A stretch of DNA of 64,000 nt from Pseudomonas sp. B20(2017) (GTDB lineage Bacteria; Pseudomonadota; Gammaproteobacteria; Pseudomonadales; Pseudomonadaceae): assembly GCF_002113125.1 (NCBI RefSeq), contig NZ_NEJP01000002.1:186001-250000 (forward strand), read 5' to 3'. Under the pieces are notes generated by a model. It did not search any database and was not told where the DNA came from. It saw nothing but the letters and a program-made list of their open reading frames with translations. Both the position numbers and the translations under genes were made by a program. Below, piece after piece: positions 27,613-34,829 of the stretch (position 1 is the first letter of the stretch; the number at the start of each line of letters is the position of its first letter).

Positions 27613-27615
27613 TTT

Positions 27616-29388
27616 ATGTGCGGATTAGCTGGCGAGTTACGTTTTGATCAACAACCTGCAGACCTTGCAGCCATCGAGCGGATCACCCATCACCTGGCGC
27701 CTCGCGGCCCCGACGCGTGGGGCTTCCATGCACAGGGACCGATTGCCCTGGGCCATCGACGCCTGAAAATCATGGACCTGTCGGACGGCTCGGCGCAGCC
27801 GATGATCGACAGCCAACTGGGCCTGTCCCTGGCCTTCAACGGCGCGATCTACAACTTCCCGGAACTGCGCGCCGAACTCGAAGCGCTCGGTTACGCCTTC
27901 TATTCCGGCGGCGACACTGAAGTGCTGCTCAAGGGGTATCACGCCTGGGGCGAAGCGCTGCTGCCGAAACTCAACGGCATGTTCGCCTTCGCCATCTGGG
28001 AGCGTGACGCCCAGCGCCTGTTCATCGCCCGCGACCGTCTCGGTGTGAAGCCGCTGTACCTGTCGCGCACCGGCCAGCGCCTGCGTTTTGCGTCAGCCCT
28101 GCCGGCACTGCTCAAGGGCGGCGACATCAACCCGATCCTCGATCCGGTGGCGCTCAACCATTACCTGAATTTCCACGCCGTGGTGCCAGCGCCGCGCACC
28201 TTATTGGCGGGCATCGAAAAACTGCCGCCAGCGAGCTGGATGCGCATCGAAGCGGATGGCACCACCGAGCAGAAAACCTGGTGGACCCTGCCCTACGGCC
28301 CACACGACGATGAGAAAAACCTGACCCTGGAAGACTGGCGCGACCGCGTGCTCGACAGCACCCGCGAAGCCGTGGCGATCCGCCAAAGGGCGGCGGTGGA
28401 TGTTGGTGTACTGCTCTCCGGCGGCGTCGATTCGAGCATGCTCGTCGGTCTGCTGCGCGAAGTCGGCGTGGAAAACCTGTCGACCTTTTCCATCGGTTTC
28501 CAGGATGCCGGCGGCGAGCGCGGTGACGAGTTTAAGTATTCCGATCTGATCGCCAGGCATTACGGCACTCAGCACCATCAACTGCGCATCGACGAAAAAG
28601 AGATCATCGAGCAACTGCCCGCCGCGTTCCGCGCCATGAGCGAGCCGATGGTCAGCCACGATTGCATCGCCTTCTATCTGCTGTCCCGCGAAGTGGCCAG
28701 GCACTGCAAGGTTGTGCAGAGTGGCCAGGGCGCCGACGAACTGTTCGCCGGTTATCACTGGTATCCACAGGTGGACGGCGCGGCCGATCCGTATGCGGCC
28801 TATCGTGAGGCGTTTTTCGACCGCAGCTACGACGATTACGCCGCCACGGTGCAGCCGAAATGGCTGACAGCCAATGACGCCGCCGGCGACTTCGTGAAGG
28901 AACATTTCGCACAACCCGGCGCCGATGCGGCGGTCGACAAGGCCCTGCGTCTGGACAGCACGGTGATGCTGGTGGACGACCCGGTCAAACGCGTCGACAA
29001 CATGACCATGGCCTGGGGCCTGGAAGCGCGCACGCCGTTTCTCGACTATCGCCTGGTGGAATTGTCGGCCCGAGTTCCGGGCAAATTCAAACTGCCGGAC
29101 GGCGGCAAGCAGGTGTTGAAAGAAGCCGCGCGACTGGTTATTCCGAGCGAAGTGATCGACCGCAAGAAAGGTTACTTCCCGGTGCCGGGTCTCAAACATT
29201 TGCAGGGCGACACCTTGAACTGGGTGCGTGAACTGCTGCTCGATCCGAGCCAGGATCGCGGCCTGTTCAACCCCGCCATGCTCGACAAACTGCTGACCGA
29301 TCCACAAGGTCAGTTGACCCCGCTGCGCGGCTCCAAGCTGTGGCAACTGGCGGCCCTGAACCTGTGGCTCAGCGAACAAGGAATCTGA
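27616..29388 (+). CDS. asnO: N-acetylglutaminylglutamine amidotransferase (asparagine synthetase-like)
   Basis: The 590-residue enzyme has an N-terminal class II glutamine amidotransferase domain (Cys2 nucleophile in MCGLAGE, about 1-200). An asparagine-synthetase-type ATP-pyrophosphatase domain follows, with the P-loop SGGVDSS at residues 268-274. In the N-acetylglutaminylglutamine amide (NAGGN) pathway this enzyme amidates the dipeptide carboxylate to form the osmolyte. The following gene encodes the dipeptide synthetase and starts 3 bp after the stop, so the two are translationally coupled. From memory, the trio matches PA3459-PA3461. AAGGA, 5 nt before the ATG, lies in the inverted repeat described at 27529. 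Confidence 0.93.
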   Translation: MCGLAGELRFDQQPADLAAIERITHHLAPRGPDAWGFHAQGPIALGHRRLKIMDLSDGSAQPMIDSQLGLSLAFNGAIYNFPELRAELEALGYAFYSGGDTEVLLKGYHAWGEALLPKLNGMFAFAIWERDAQRLFIARDRLGVKPLYLSRTGQRLRFASALPALLKGGDINPILDPVALNHYLNFHAVVPAPRTLLAGIEKLPPASWMRIEADGTTEQKTWWTLPYGPHDDEKNLTLEDWRDRVLDSTREAVAIRQRAAVDVGVLLSGGVDSSMLVGLLREVGVENLSTFSIGFQDAGGERGDEFKYSDLIARHYGTQHHQLRIDEKEIIEQLPAAFRAMSEPMVSHDCIAFYLLSREVARHCKVVQSGQGADELFAGYHWYPQVDGAADPYAAYREAFFDRSYDDYAATVQPKWLTANDAAGDFVKEHFAQPGADAAVDKALRLDSTVMLVDDPVKRVDNMTMAWGLEARTPFLDYRLVELSARVPGKFKLPDGGKQVLKEAARLVIPSEVIDRKKGYFPVPGLKHLQGDTLNWVRELLLDPSQDRGLFNPAMLDKLLTDPQGQLTPLRGSKLWQLAALNLWLSEQGI

Positions 29389-29391
29389 TCG

Positions 29392-31140
29392 ATGAAACCT
29401 CACGCCACGGCTTACAGCCAACGGCTGCTGCGCGGTCAGACACCGTCCTACGAACGCTTGCAGGCGCGTCTGGCCGAGGACGGCAGCGAGCCGGCCGCCG
29501 AGCCGATTGCGGTGCATTGCGGCTGGGGCCGGTTGCTGATCGGCCACACCTTTCCTGACCCGGCGAGCCTTGCGCGGGAACTGCTTAACGAGCGGACGGG
29601 CGAGCGCGACATTGCGTTGTACGTCGCCGCGCCGCAGCAGATTCTCGGTCTGGAACCGACCCAACTGTTTCTCGACCCGTCTGACACTCTTCGCTTGTGG
29701 TTCAGCGATTACCGTCAGGCAACCCGCGTATTCCGTGGCTTCCGCATCCGTCGTGCGCAAAGTGACGCGGACTGGCAGGCGATCAATCAGCTGTATCAGG
29801 CGCGCGGCATGTTGCCGATCGATGCCACCCTGCTCACCCCGCACCATCAGGGCGGTCCGGTGTACTGGCTGGCAGAAGACGACGACAGCGGCGCGGTGAT
29901 CGGCAGCGTCATGGGGCTCAATCACCAGAAGGCTTACAACGATCCGGAAAACGGCAGCAGCCTGTGGTGTCTGGCGGTCGATCCGCAGTGTTCGCGCCCC
30001 GGTGTCGGCGAAGTGCTGGTGCGCCATCTGATCGAGCACTTCATGAGTCGCGGCCTGAGTTACCTCGATCTGTCGGTGTTGCACGATAACCGTCTGGCGA
30101 AAAACCTCTACGCCAAACTCGGCTTTCGCAACCTGCCGACGTTTGCCATCAAGCGCAAGAACGGCATCAATCAGCCGCTGTTCCTCGGCCCGGGGCCGGA
30201 GGCGCAGTTCAACCCTTATGCGCGGATCATCGTCGAGGAAGCTCATCGGCGCGGCATCGATGTGCAAGTGGACGATGCCGACGCCGGGCTGTTCACCCTC
30301 AGCCACGGTGGGCGCCGGGTGCGTTGCCGCGAATCCCTGAGCGACCTGACCAGCGCCATCAGCATGAACCTGTGTCAGGACAAGAGCCTGACCCACAAGG
30401 TGTTGAAAGCTGCCGGATTGAATGTGCCGTCACAGCAATTGGCGGGGAACGCGGACGACAATCTGGCGTTTCTCGACGAATTCCAGCGAGTAGTCGTCAA
30501 ACCGCTCGATGGCGAACAGGGCCAGGGCGTGGCGGTGGATCTGCAGACCATCGAGGACGTGCAGCAGGCCATCAAAGCCGCCAGGCAGTTCGACACGCGC
30601 GTATTGCTCGAAAGCTTCCACGAAGGCCTAGACCTGCGAATTCTGGTGATCGGCTTCGAGGTGGTTGCAGCGGCAATCCGGCGGCCGGCAGAAGTGGTCG
30701 GCGACGGTCATCATTCCATCGGCGCGCTGATCGAAGCCCAGAGCCGGCGACGGCAAGCGGCGACCAGCGGCGAAAGCAAAATCCCGCTGGACCACGAAAC
30801 CCAGCGCACCCTGCACGCGGCCGGTTATGACTACAACAGCATCCTGCCGGCCGGTGAGCATCTGTTCGTGCGGCGCACGGCGAACCTGCACACCGGCGGC
30901 ACGCTGGAAGACGTCACGGCGATTCTGCACCCGACTCTGGCCGACGCTGCCGTGCGCGCGGCCAGGGCGCTGGAGATCCCGATGGTCGGCCTCGACCTGA
31001 TGGTGCCAGCGGCGGATCAACCGGCGTACGTGTTTATCGAAGCCAACGAGCGGGCGGGTCTTGCCAACCATGAGCCGCAACCGACGGCCGAGCGGTTTGT
31101 CGATCTGTTGTTTCCGCACAGTCAGCCGGCGGTCTCTTGA
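29392..31140 (+). CDS. ngg: N-acetylglutaminylglutamine synthetase (GNAT + ATP-grasp)
   Basis: The 582-residue fusion has a GNAT acetyltransferase domain (about 110-260; AVDPQCSRPGVGEVLVRHLIEHFM is the acetyl-CoA loop). An ATP-grasp ligase domain follows (about 300-575; VVKPLDGEQGQGVAV, LDLMVPAADQPAYVFIEANERAGLANH). It is expected to acetylate glutamine and ligate a second glutamine, giving N-acetylglutaminylglutamine, the substrate of the preceding amidotransferase. It starts 3 bp downstream of that gene. A REP cluster separates it from the third gene of the set. Confidence 0.93.
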   Translation: MKPHATAYSQRLLRGQTPSYERLQARLAEDGSEPAAEPIAVHCGWGRLLIGHTFPDPASLARELLNERTGERDIALYVAAPQQILGLEPTQLFLDPSDTLRLWFSDYRQATRVFRGFRIRRAQSDADWQAINQLYQARGMLPIDATLLTPHHQGGPVYWLAEDDDSGAVIGSVMGLNHQKAYNDPENGSSLWCLAVDPQCSRPGVGEVLVRHLIEHFMSRGLSYLDLSVLHDNRLAKNLYAKLGFRNLPTFAIKRKNGINQPLFLGPGPEAQFNPYARIIVEEAHRRGIDVQVDDADAGLFTLSHGGRRVRCRESLSDLTSAISMNLCQDKSLTHKVLKAAGLNVPSQQLAGNADDNLAFLDEFQRVVVKPLDGEQGQGVAVDLQTIEDVQQAIKAARQFDTRVLLESFHEGLDLRILVIGFEVVAAAIRRPAEVVGDGHHSIGALIEAQSRRRQAATSGESKIPLDHETQRTLHAAGYDYNSILPAGEHLFVRRTANLHTGGTLEDVTAILHPTLADAAVRAARALEIPMVGLDLMVPAADQPAYVFIEANERAGLANHEPQPTAERFVDLLFPHSQPAVS

Positions 31141-31164
31141 TCACCCGGTGTCTGTATTGACGCC

Positions 31165-31266
31165 TTCGCGAGCGAGCTCGCTCCCACAGGGTATCGCTGC
31201 TTATGTGGGAGCGAGCTTGCTCCCACAGGGTATCGCTGCTTATGTGGGAGCGAGCTTGCTCGCGAA
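31165..31266. repeat. REP cluster C with 39-bp tandem unit
   Basis: Three REP-like copies occur: 31165-31188 (minus), 31204-31227 (a chimeric copy ending in TCCCACA at both sides) and 31243-31266 (plus). TCCCACAGGGTATCGCTGCT recurs with a 39-bp period (31182 and 31221), which points to unequal duplication of a REP pair. The cluster lies between ngg and the peptidase gene. Confidence 0.9.
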
Positions 31267-31336
31267 GAGGCCGAATCAGACACCACAAATTTCCCTCATC
31301 GAAACCATCGATGCGCGCAACTCATCAGGAGTTTCC

Positions 31337-32527
31337 ATGACAACGAACATTCCCGAACCGGATCTGAACTACCTGCAGAAAGTCCTGCTGGAAATGCTCG
31401 CCATTCCCAGCCCCACCGGGTTCACCGACACCATCGTGCGCTACGTCGCCGAGCGTCTCGAGGAACTTGGCATTCCCTTCGAAATGACCCGTCGCGGCAC
31501 GATCCGCGCCACCCTCAAAGGCAAGAAAAACAGCCCTGACCGCGCAGTGTCGGCGCACCTCGACACCATCGGCGCCGCCGTACGCGCGGTGAAAGATAAC
31601 GGGCGTCTGACCCTGGCGCCGGTGGGCTGCTGGTCAAGCCGATTTGCCGAGGGCAGTCGCGTCAGCCTGTTCACCGACAACGGCGTGATTCGCGGCAGTG
31701 TGTTGCCGCTAATGGCGTCCGGGCATGCCTTCAATACGGCTGTGGACGAGATGCCGATCAGTTGGGATCACGTCGAGCTGCGTCTGGATGCCTACTGCGC
31801 GACCCGCGCCGATTGCGATTCGCTGGGCATCAGCGTCGGCGATGTGGTGGCCTTCGATCCTTTGCCCGAATTCACCGAAAGCGGCCACATCAGTGCTCGC
31901 CATCTGGACGACAAGGCCGGCGTCGCAGCGCTGCTCGCCGCGCTGAAAGCGATCGTCGACAGCGGCCAGGAGTTGATGATCGACTGCCATCCGCTGTTCA
32001 CCATCACCGAGGAAACCGGCAGCGGCGCGGCAGCAGCCTTGCCGTGGGACGTCAGTGAATTCGTCGGCATCGACATCGCCCCGGTCGCGCCGGGCCAGCA
32101 CTCCAGCGAACATGCCGTGAGCGTGGCCATGCAGGATTCCGGCGGCCCGTACGACTATCACCTGTCGCGGCACCTGTTGCGGCTGGCGGGTGAGCACGAA
32201 CTACCGGTGCGCCGCGACCTGTTCCGGTATTACTTCAGCGACGCCCATTCGGCGGTCACCGCCGGTCACGACATTCGCACCGCCCTGCTCGCCTTCGGCT
32301 GCGACGCAACCCACGGCTACGAGCGCACGCACATCGACAGTCTGGCCGCGCTCAGTCGCTTGCTGGGGGCGTACATTCTGAGTCCGCCGGTGTTCGCCAG
32401 CGACGCACAACCGGCCACCGGATCACTGGACCGCTTCAGTCATCAGATCGAACACGAAACGCAGATGGAGAGCGACACCCGTGTGCCGTCGGTGGACAGT
32501 CTGGTGGGGCAACGCTCGGACAGTTGA
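31337..32527 (+). CDS. NAGGN-system M42-type aminopeptidase-like protein
   Basis: The 396-residue protein resembles M42/M20 co-catalytic metallopeptidases. Visible motifs are VSAHLDTIGA, the central HLDDKAGVAALLAAL, ITEETGSGAA and a C-terminal CDATHGYERTHIDS, all supplying the usual His/Asp/Glu zinc ligands. It is the third conserved member of NAGGN loci and may degrade or remodel the dipeptide osmolyte; its actual reaction is not established. The start ATG at 31337 has AGGAG 6 nt upstream. A 196-bp gap with REP repeats separates it from ngg, so expression could differ from the first two genes. Confidence 0.88.
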   Translation: MTTNIPEPDLNYLQKVLLEMLAIPSPTGFTDTIVRYVAERLEELGIPFEMTRRGTIRATLKGKKNSPDRAVSAHLDTIGAAVRAVKDNGRLTLAPVGCWSSRFAEGSRVSLFTDNGVIRGSVLPLMASGHAFNTAVDEMPISWDHVELRLDAYCATRADCDSLGISVGDVVAFDPLPEFTESGHISARHLDDKAGVAALLAALKAIVDSGQELMIDCHPLFTITEETGSGAAAALPWDVSEFVGIDIAPVAPGQHSSEHAVSVAMQDSGGPYDYHLSRHLLRLAGEHELPVRRDLFRYYFSDAHSAVTAGHDIRTALLAFGCDATHGYERTHIDSLAALSRLLGAYILSPPVFASDAQPATGSLDRFSHQIEHETQMESDTRVPSVDSLVGQRSDS

Positions 32528-32586
32528 GTCTGGCCCTCGGCGCTCATTCGCCGTAGCATCCCGACATTGATTTAGCCGAGGTGCCC

Positions 32587-32814
32587 ATGCTGATTCCCTA
32601 CGACGCGCTTGAAGTCGACACCCTCACCCGCCTGATCGAGGATTTCGTCACCCGCGACGGTACCGACAACGGTGACGACACGCCGCTGGAAACCCGCGTA
32701 CTGCGGGTTCGCCAGGCGCTGACCAAAGGCCAGGCGTTGATTGTTTTCGATCCGGAAAGCGAGCAATGCCAGTTGATGCTCAAGCACGATGTGCCCAAAC
32801 ATCTGTTCGACTGA
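32587..32814 (+). CDS. yheU: YheU family protein
   Basis: The 75-residue protein matches the YheU (UPF0270) family: it begins MLIPYDALEVDTLTRLIEDFVTRDGTD and ends in a conserved QALIVFDPESEQCQLM segment. The function is unknown; the fold is a small three-helix domain. ATG at 32587 is favoured, with GAGG 5 nt upstream; a GTG two codons earlier is possible. It lies 59 bp after the NAGGN peptidase and converges with the csrA gene, their stops being only 5 bp apart. Confidence 0.9.
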   Translation: MLIPYDALEVDTLTRLIEDFVTRDGTDNGDDTPLETRVLRVRQALTKGQALIVFDPESEQCQLMLKHDVPKHLFD

Positions 32815-32819
32815 GAAAA

Positions 32820-33005
32820 TCAACGGCCCTTGCTGTTGGCCTGTTTGCGCTGGATCCGCTGGTAGACCTCGGCACGGTGCACATCGACTTGCTCCGGTGC
32901 CTCGACGCCGAACCGCACGCTTGAGCCGTTGACTGACAGAACACGCAAAGTGATGTTGTCGCCGATGGATATCTGTTCACCGACGACACGGCTGAGTACG
33001 AGCAT
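32820..33005 (-). CDS. csrA: CsrA/Rsm-family RNA-binding translational regulator
   Basis: This 61-residue protein has the full CsrA fold: [23 protein letters not shown] and [16 protein letters not shown]-contact residues corresponding to Leu4 and Arg6 in strand 1 and Arg44 in VHR are present. It dimerises and binds GGA motifs in mRNA leaders, controlling secondary metabolism, motility and biofilm under the Gac system. The sequence differs clearly from the usual RsmA (MLILTRRCAE...) and RsmE (MLILTRKVGE...) and is probably an additional paralogue. AAAGGA lies 7 nt before the ATG, at the foot of a 7-bp hairpin. Confidence 0.93.
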   Translation of the reverse strand: MLVLSRVVGEQISIGDNITLRVLSVNGSSVRFGVEAPEQVDVHRAEVYQRIQRKQANSKGR

Positions 33006-33016
33006 GGGAGTGTCCT

Positions 33017-33038
33017 TTCAAGGTTTGCGAGCCTTGAA
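33017..33038 (-). promoter_or_regulatory. Leader hairpin adjoining the csrA ribosome-binding site
   Basis: On the csrA mRNA, TTCAAGG and CCTTGAA form a 7-bp stem with an 8-nt loop, immediately followed by AGGACACTCCC and the ATG. A GGA motif overlaps the ribosome-binding site, as in self-repressed csrA genes. Autoregulation is inferred, not shown. Confidence 0.45.
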
Positions 33039-33141
33039 GATGCGCGGCTTTCGGACGCCCTACAATGCGCGTCGGGCAAATCAGTCATCCCCTACGCGCA
33101 CCCGCGACAAAGCCGTCAGACATTTCCTGCAAATCGGCATT

Positions 33142-33474
33142 TCAGGTGGCGCTAAAGCGTGGGCCGAACAGGATCACACTGGCCCCGATCACACACAGCG
33201 CCACACCGATCCAGTCCGAACCCAATGGGCGGATGCGCTCGACCACCGCAAGCCAGCCAATCGAGGCAATGATGTAGATGCCACCGTAAGCGGCATAGGC
33301 GCGACCGGCGTAGGTCGCTTCGACGCGCGTCAACAGCAGCGCAAAGAGAGTCAGGCTGATCAGCCCCGGAATCACCCACAGGGCGCTCTTGCCCTGGCGC
33401 AACCACATCCAGAATGCGAAACAGCCGGCGATTTCGAACAGCGCGGCGAGGAAGAACCACAAGTAGTTGAGCAT
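33142..33474 (-). CDS. ynfA: YnfA family small membrane protein
   Basis: The 110-residue protein matches UPF0060/YnfA, with four transmembrane helices (for example [19 protein letters not shown] and [16 protein letters not shown]) and the family motif [15 protein letters not shown]. The family resembles SMR transporters and has been linked to efflux of toxic cations, but the substrate here is unknown. The start at 33474 gives the standard family length; an ATG three codons upstream (33483) is possible. It is monocistronic, 137 bp from csrA, with the same orientation. Confidence 0.9.
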   Translation of the reverse strand: MLNYLWFFLAALFEIAGCFAFWMWLRQGKSALWVIPGLISLTLFALLLTRVEATYAGRAYAAYGGIYIIASIGWLAVVERIRPLGSDWIGVALCVIGASVILFGPRFSAT

Positions 33475-33538
33475 GCAAGACATCTCGTCAGGGTGACTGT
33501 TGCGGCCACCCTAACGATGCGACGAACCCCGGGCAAGT

Positions 33539-34354
33539 TCAGCCGTTGTTTTGTCGGGCCTTGGCGCGCATTTTCTCGGCCATCGCAGTCATTTCGTTGT
33601 ACAGCAACTGCGGGTTCTTCTGCTTGATCGCCCAGGCCATACGCCCTTGTTCGTGGGGCAGGATCATGAACTCACCGACCGCGACTTGTTTGTAGATGTA
33701 GTCGGCAATATCGCTGGCGGTAATCGGCGAACTTTCCAGCAACTTGCCGACCTGGGCTTTCATCGCCGGTGTCGGGCCACGGAAAGAATCCAGCAGATTG
33801 GTCTGGAAGAACGACGGGCAGACCACATGAACCCCGACTTCCTGTTGAGCCAGTTCGATCAACAGACTTTCCGACAGCGCCACCACACCGGCCTTGGCCA
33901 CGTTGTAGTTGCTCATCGCCGGGCCCTGCATGAGCGCGGCCATCGAGGCGATGTTGATGATCTTGCCTTTGCTTTGCTCCAGCAGCGGCAGGAACGCCTT
34001 GCAGCCCTTGACCACGCCCATCAGGTTGATCGCGATCTGCCAGTCCCAGTCTTCCAGCGACAGCTCGCTGAAAAACCCACCCGAGGCCACACCGGCGTTA
34101 TTGACGATGATGTCGATGCCGCCGAACTTCTCTTCGCAGGCCTGGGCGAATGCGGTGAGCTGGCTGTAATCGCGCACGTCGCAGCGCTGGATGAAACCGT
34201 CGCCGCCAGCCTCGCGAACGAGTTTCAGGGTCTCTTGCAAACCGGGTTCGCTGACGTCGGACAAGGCCAGTTGCCAGCCCTCACGCGCCCAGCGCAGCGC
34301 GATTTCGCGACCCAGGCCAGAGCCCGCGCCAGTGATCATCATGCGATTTTGCAT
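33539..34354 (-). CDS. SDR family oxidoreductase
   Basis: The 271-residue short-chain dehydrogenase begins MQNRMMITGAGSGLGREIAL; the cofactor motif TGAGSGLG is near residues 8-15. It has NNAG (about 87), catalytic Ser in NIASMAAL and YNVAK (about Tyr152-Lys156). The C-terminal extension (PHEQGRMAWAIKQKNPQLLYNEMTAMAEKMRAKARQ) is basic and helical, seen in the long-SDR group annotated for lipid or steroid-like substrates. The substrate is unknown. The ATG at 34354 is chosen because the family core starts there; AAGG is about 9 nt upstream. Confidence 0.88.
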   Translation of the reverse strand: MQNRMMITGAGSGLGREIALRWAREGWQLALSDVSEPGLQETLKLVREAGGDGFIQRCDVRDYSQLTAFAQACEEKFGGIDIIVNNAGVASGGFFSELSLEDWDWQIAINLMGVVKGCKAFLPLLEQSKGKIINIASMAALMQGPAMSNYNVAKAGVVALSESLLIELAQQEVGVHVVCPSFFQTNLLDSFRGPTPAMKAQVGKLLESSPITASDIADYIYKQVAVGEFMILPHEQGRMAWAIKQKNPQLLYNEMTAMAEKMRAKARQNNG

Positions 34355-34616
34355 AGCAGACAGCCTTGTTGTTCCGGGGAAGATGCGCGGAGTGTAGCGA
34401 AGGATCCGCAGCGACCCACGCTCCATCAGATTGCTGAATGGCGAGGGCAAACCACGGCATCAAACGAAATAAGAGCGTGATCCAAATACATTAAAAAAAC
34501 ATTGAATTTTCTTTCACTGGCGCCAGTCGGAATTTGTAAGCCGGCCGGGTTTAGTTCAACTTCCAGCGGCCCTTGAACACCAAGACCTCTCAGACACTAT
34601 CAACAAGGAAATAGAC

Positions 34617-34769
34617 ATGGGCACAATTCTTATCATTATCCTGATCCTGTTGCTGATCGGTGGTCTGCCGGTCTTCCCGCACTCCAGAAGTTGGGGTTAT
34701 GGCCCTTCGGGCATTATCGGTGTGGTGCTGGTAGTACTGTTGGTGCTGTTGTTACTCGGTCGGATATGA
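34617..34769 (+). CDS. DUF3309-type 50-residue membrane protein
   Basis: A short gene encoding 50 residues: a hydrophobic helix (GTILIIILILLLIGGLPVF), the linker PHSRSWGYGPSG and a second helix (IIGVVLVVLLVLLLLG). This two-helix hairpin with the central SWGYGPSG matches the small DUF3309 family, whose role is unknown. AAGGAA lies 7 nt before the ATG and an intrinsic terminator follows 14 bp after the stop, so the gene is complete and has its own transcript. Upstream, 34460-34616 is AT-rich and must hold the promoter. Confidence 0.85.
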   Translation: MGTILIIILILLLIGGLPVFPHSRSWGYGPSGIIGVVLVVLLVLLLLGRI

Positions 34770-34782
34770 CTGTTTGACCGAC

Positions 34783-34817
34783 AAAAAAAGAGGCCCTTCG
34801 AAAGGGCCTCTTTTTAT
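34783..34817. terminator. Bidirectional intrinsic terminator
   Basis: GAGGCCCTT-CG-AAAGGGCCTC with flanking A7 and T5 runs lies between the convergent DUF3309 and sulfatase genes and can stop both transcripts. Confidence 0.92.
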
Positions 34818-34829
34818 TGCGCCGATTGA

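Noticed and set aside
28201..30396. Very long antisense open frames over genes, for example opposite the NAGGN synthetase pair, the etf-QO gene (44650-46542) and the sulfatase gene (34890-36950)
   Set aside because: They mirror the codon bias of GC-rich genes on the other strand, lack ribosome-binding sites and domains, and lie over confidently identified genes.
31165..31266. CRISPR-like short array of three repeats
   Set aside because: The repeats are REP palindromes in alternating orientation with a 39-bp duplication; spacers are not unique, and no cas genes are present.
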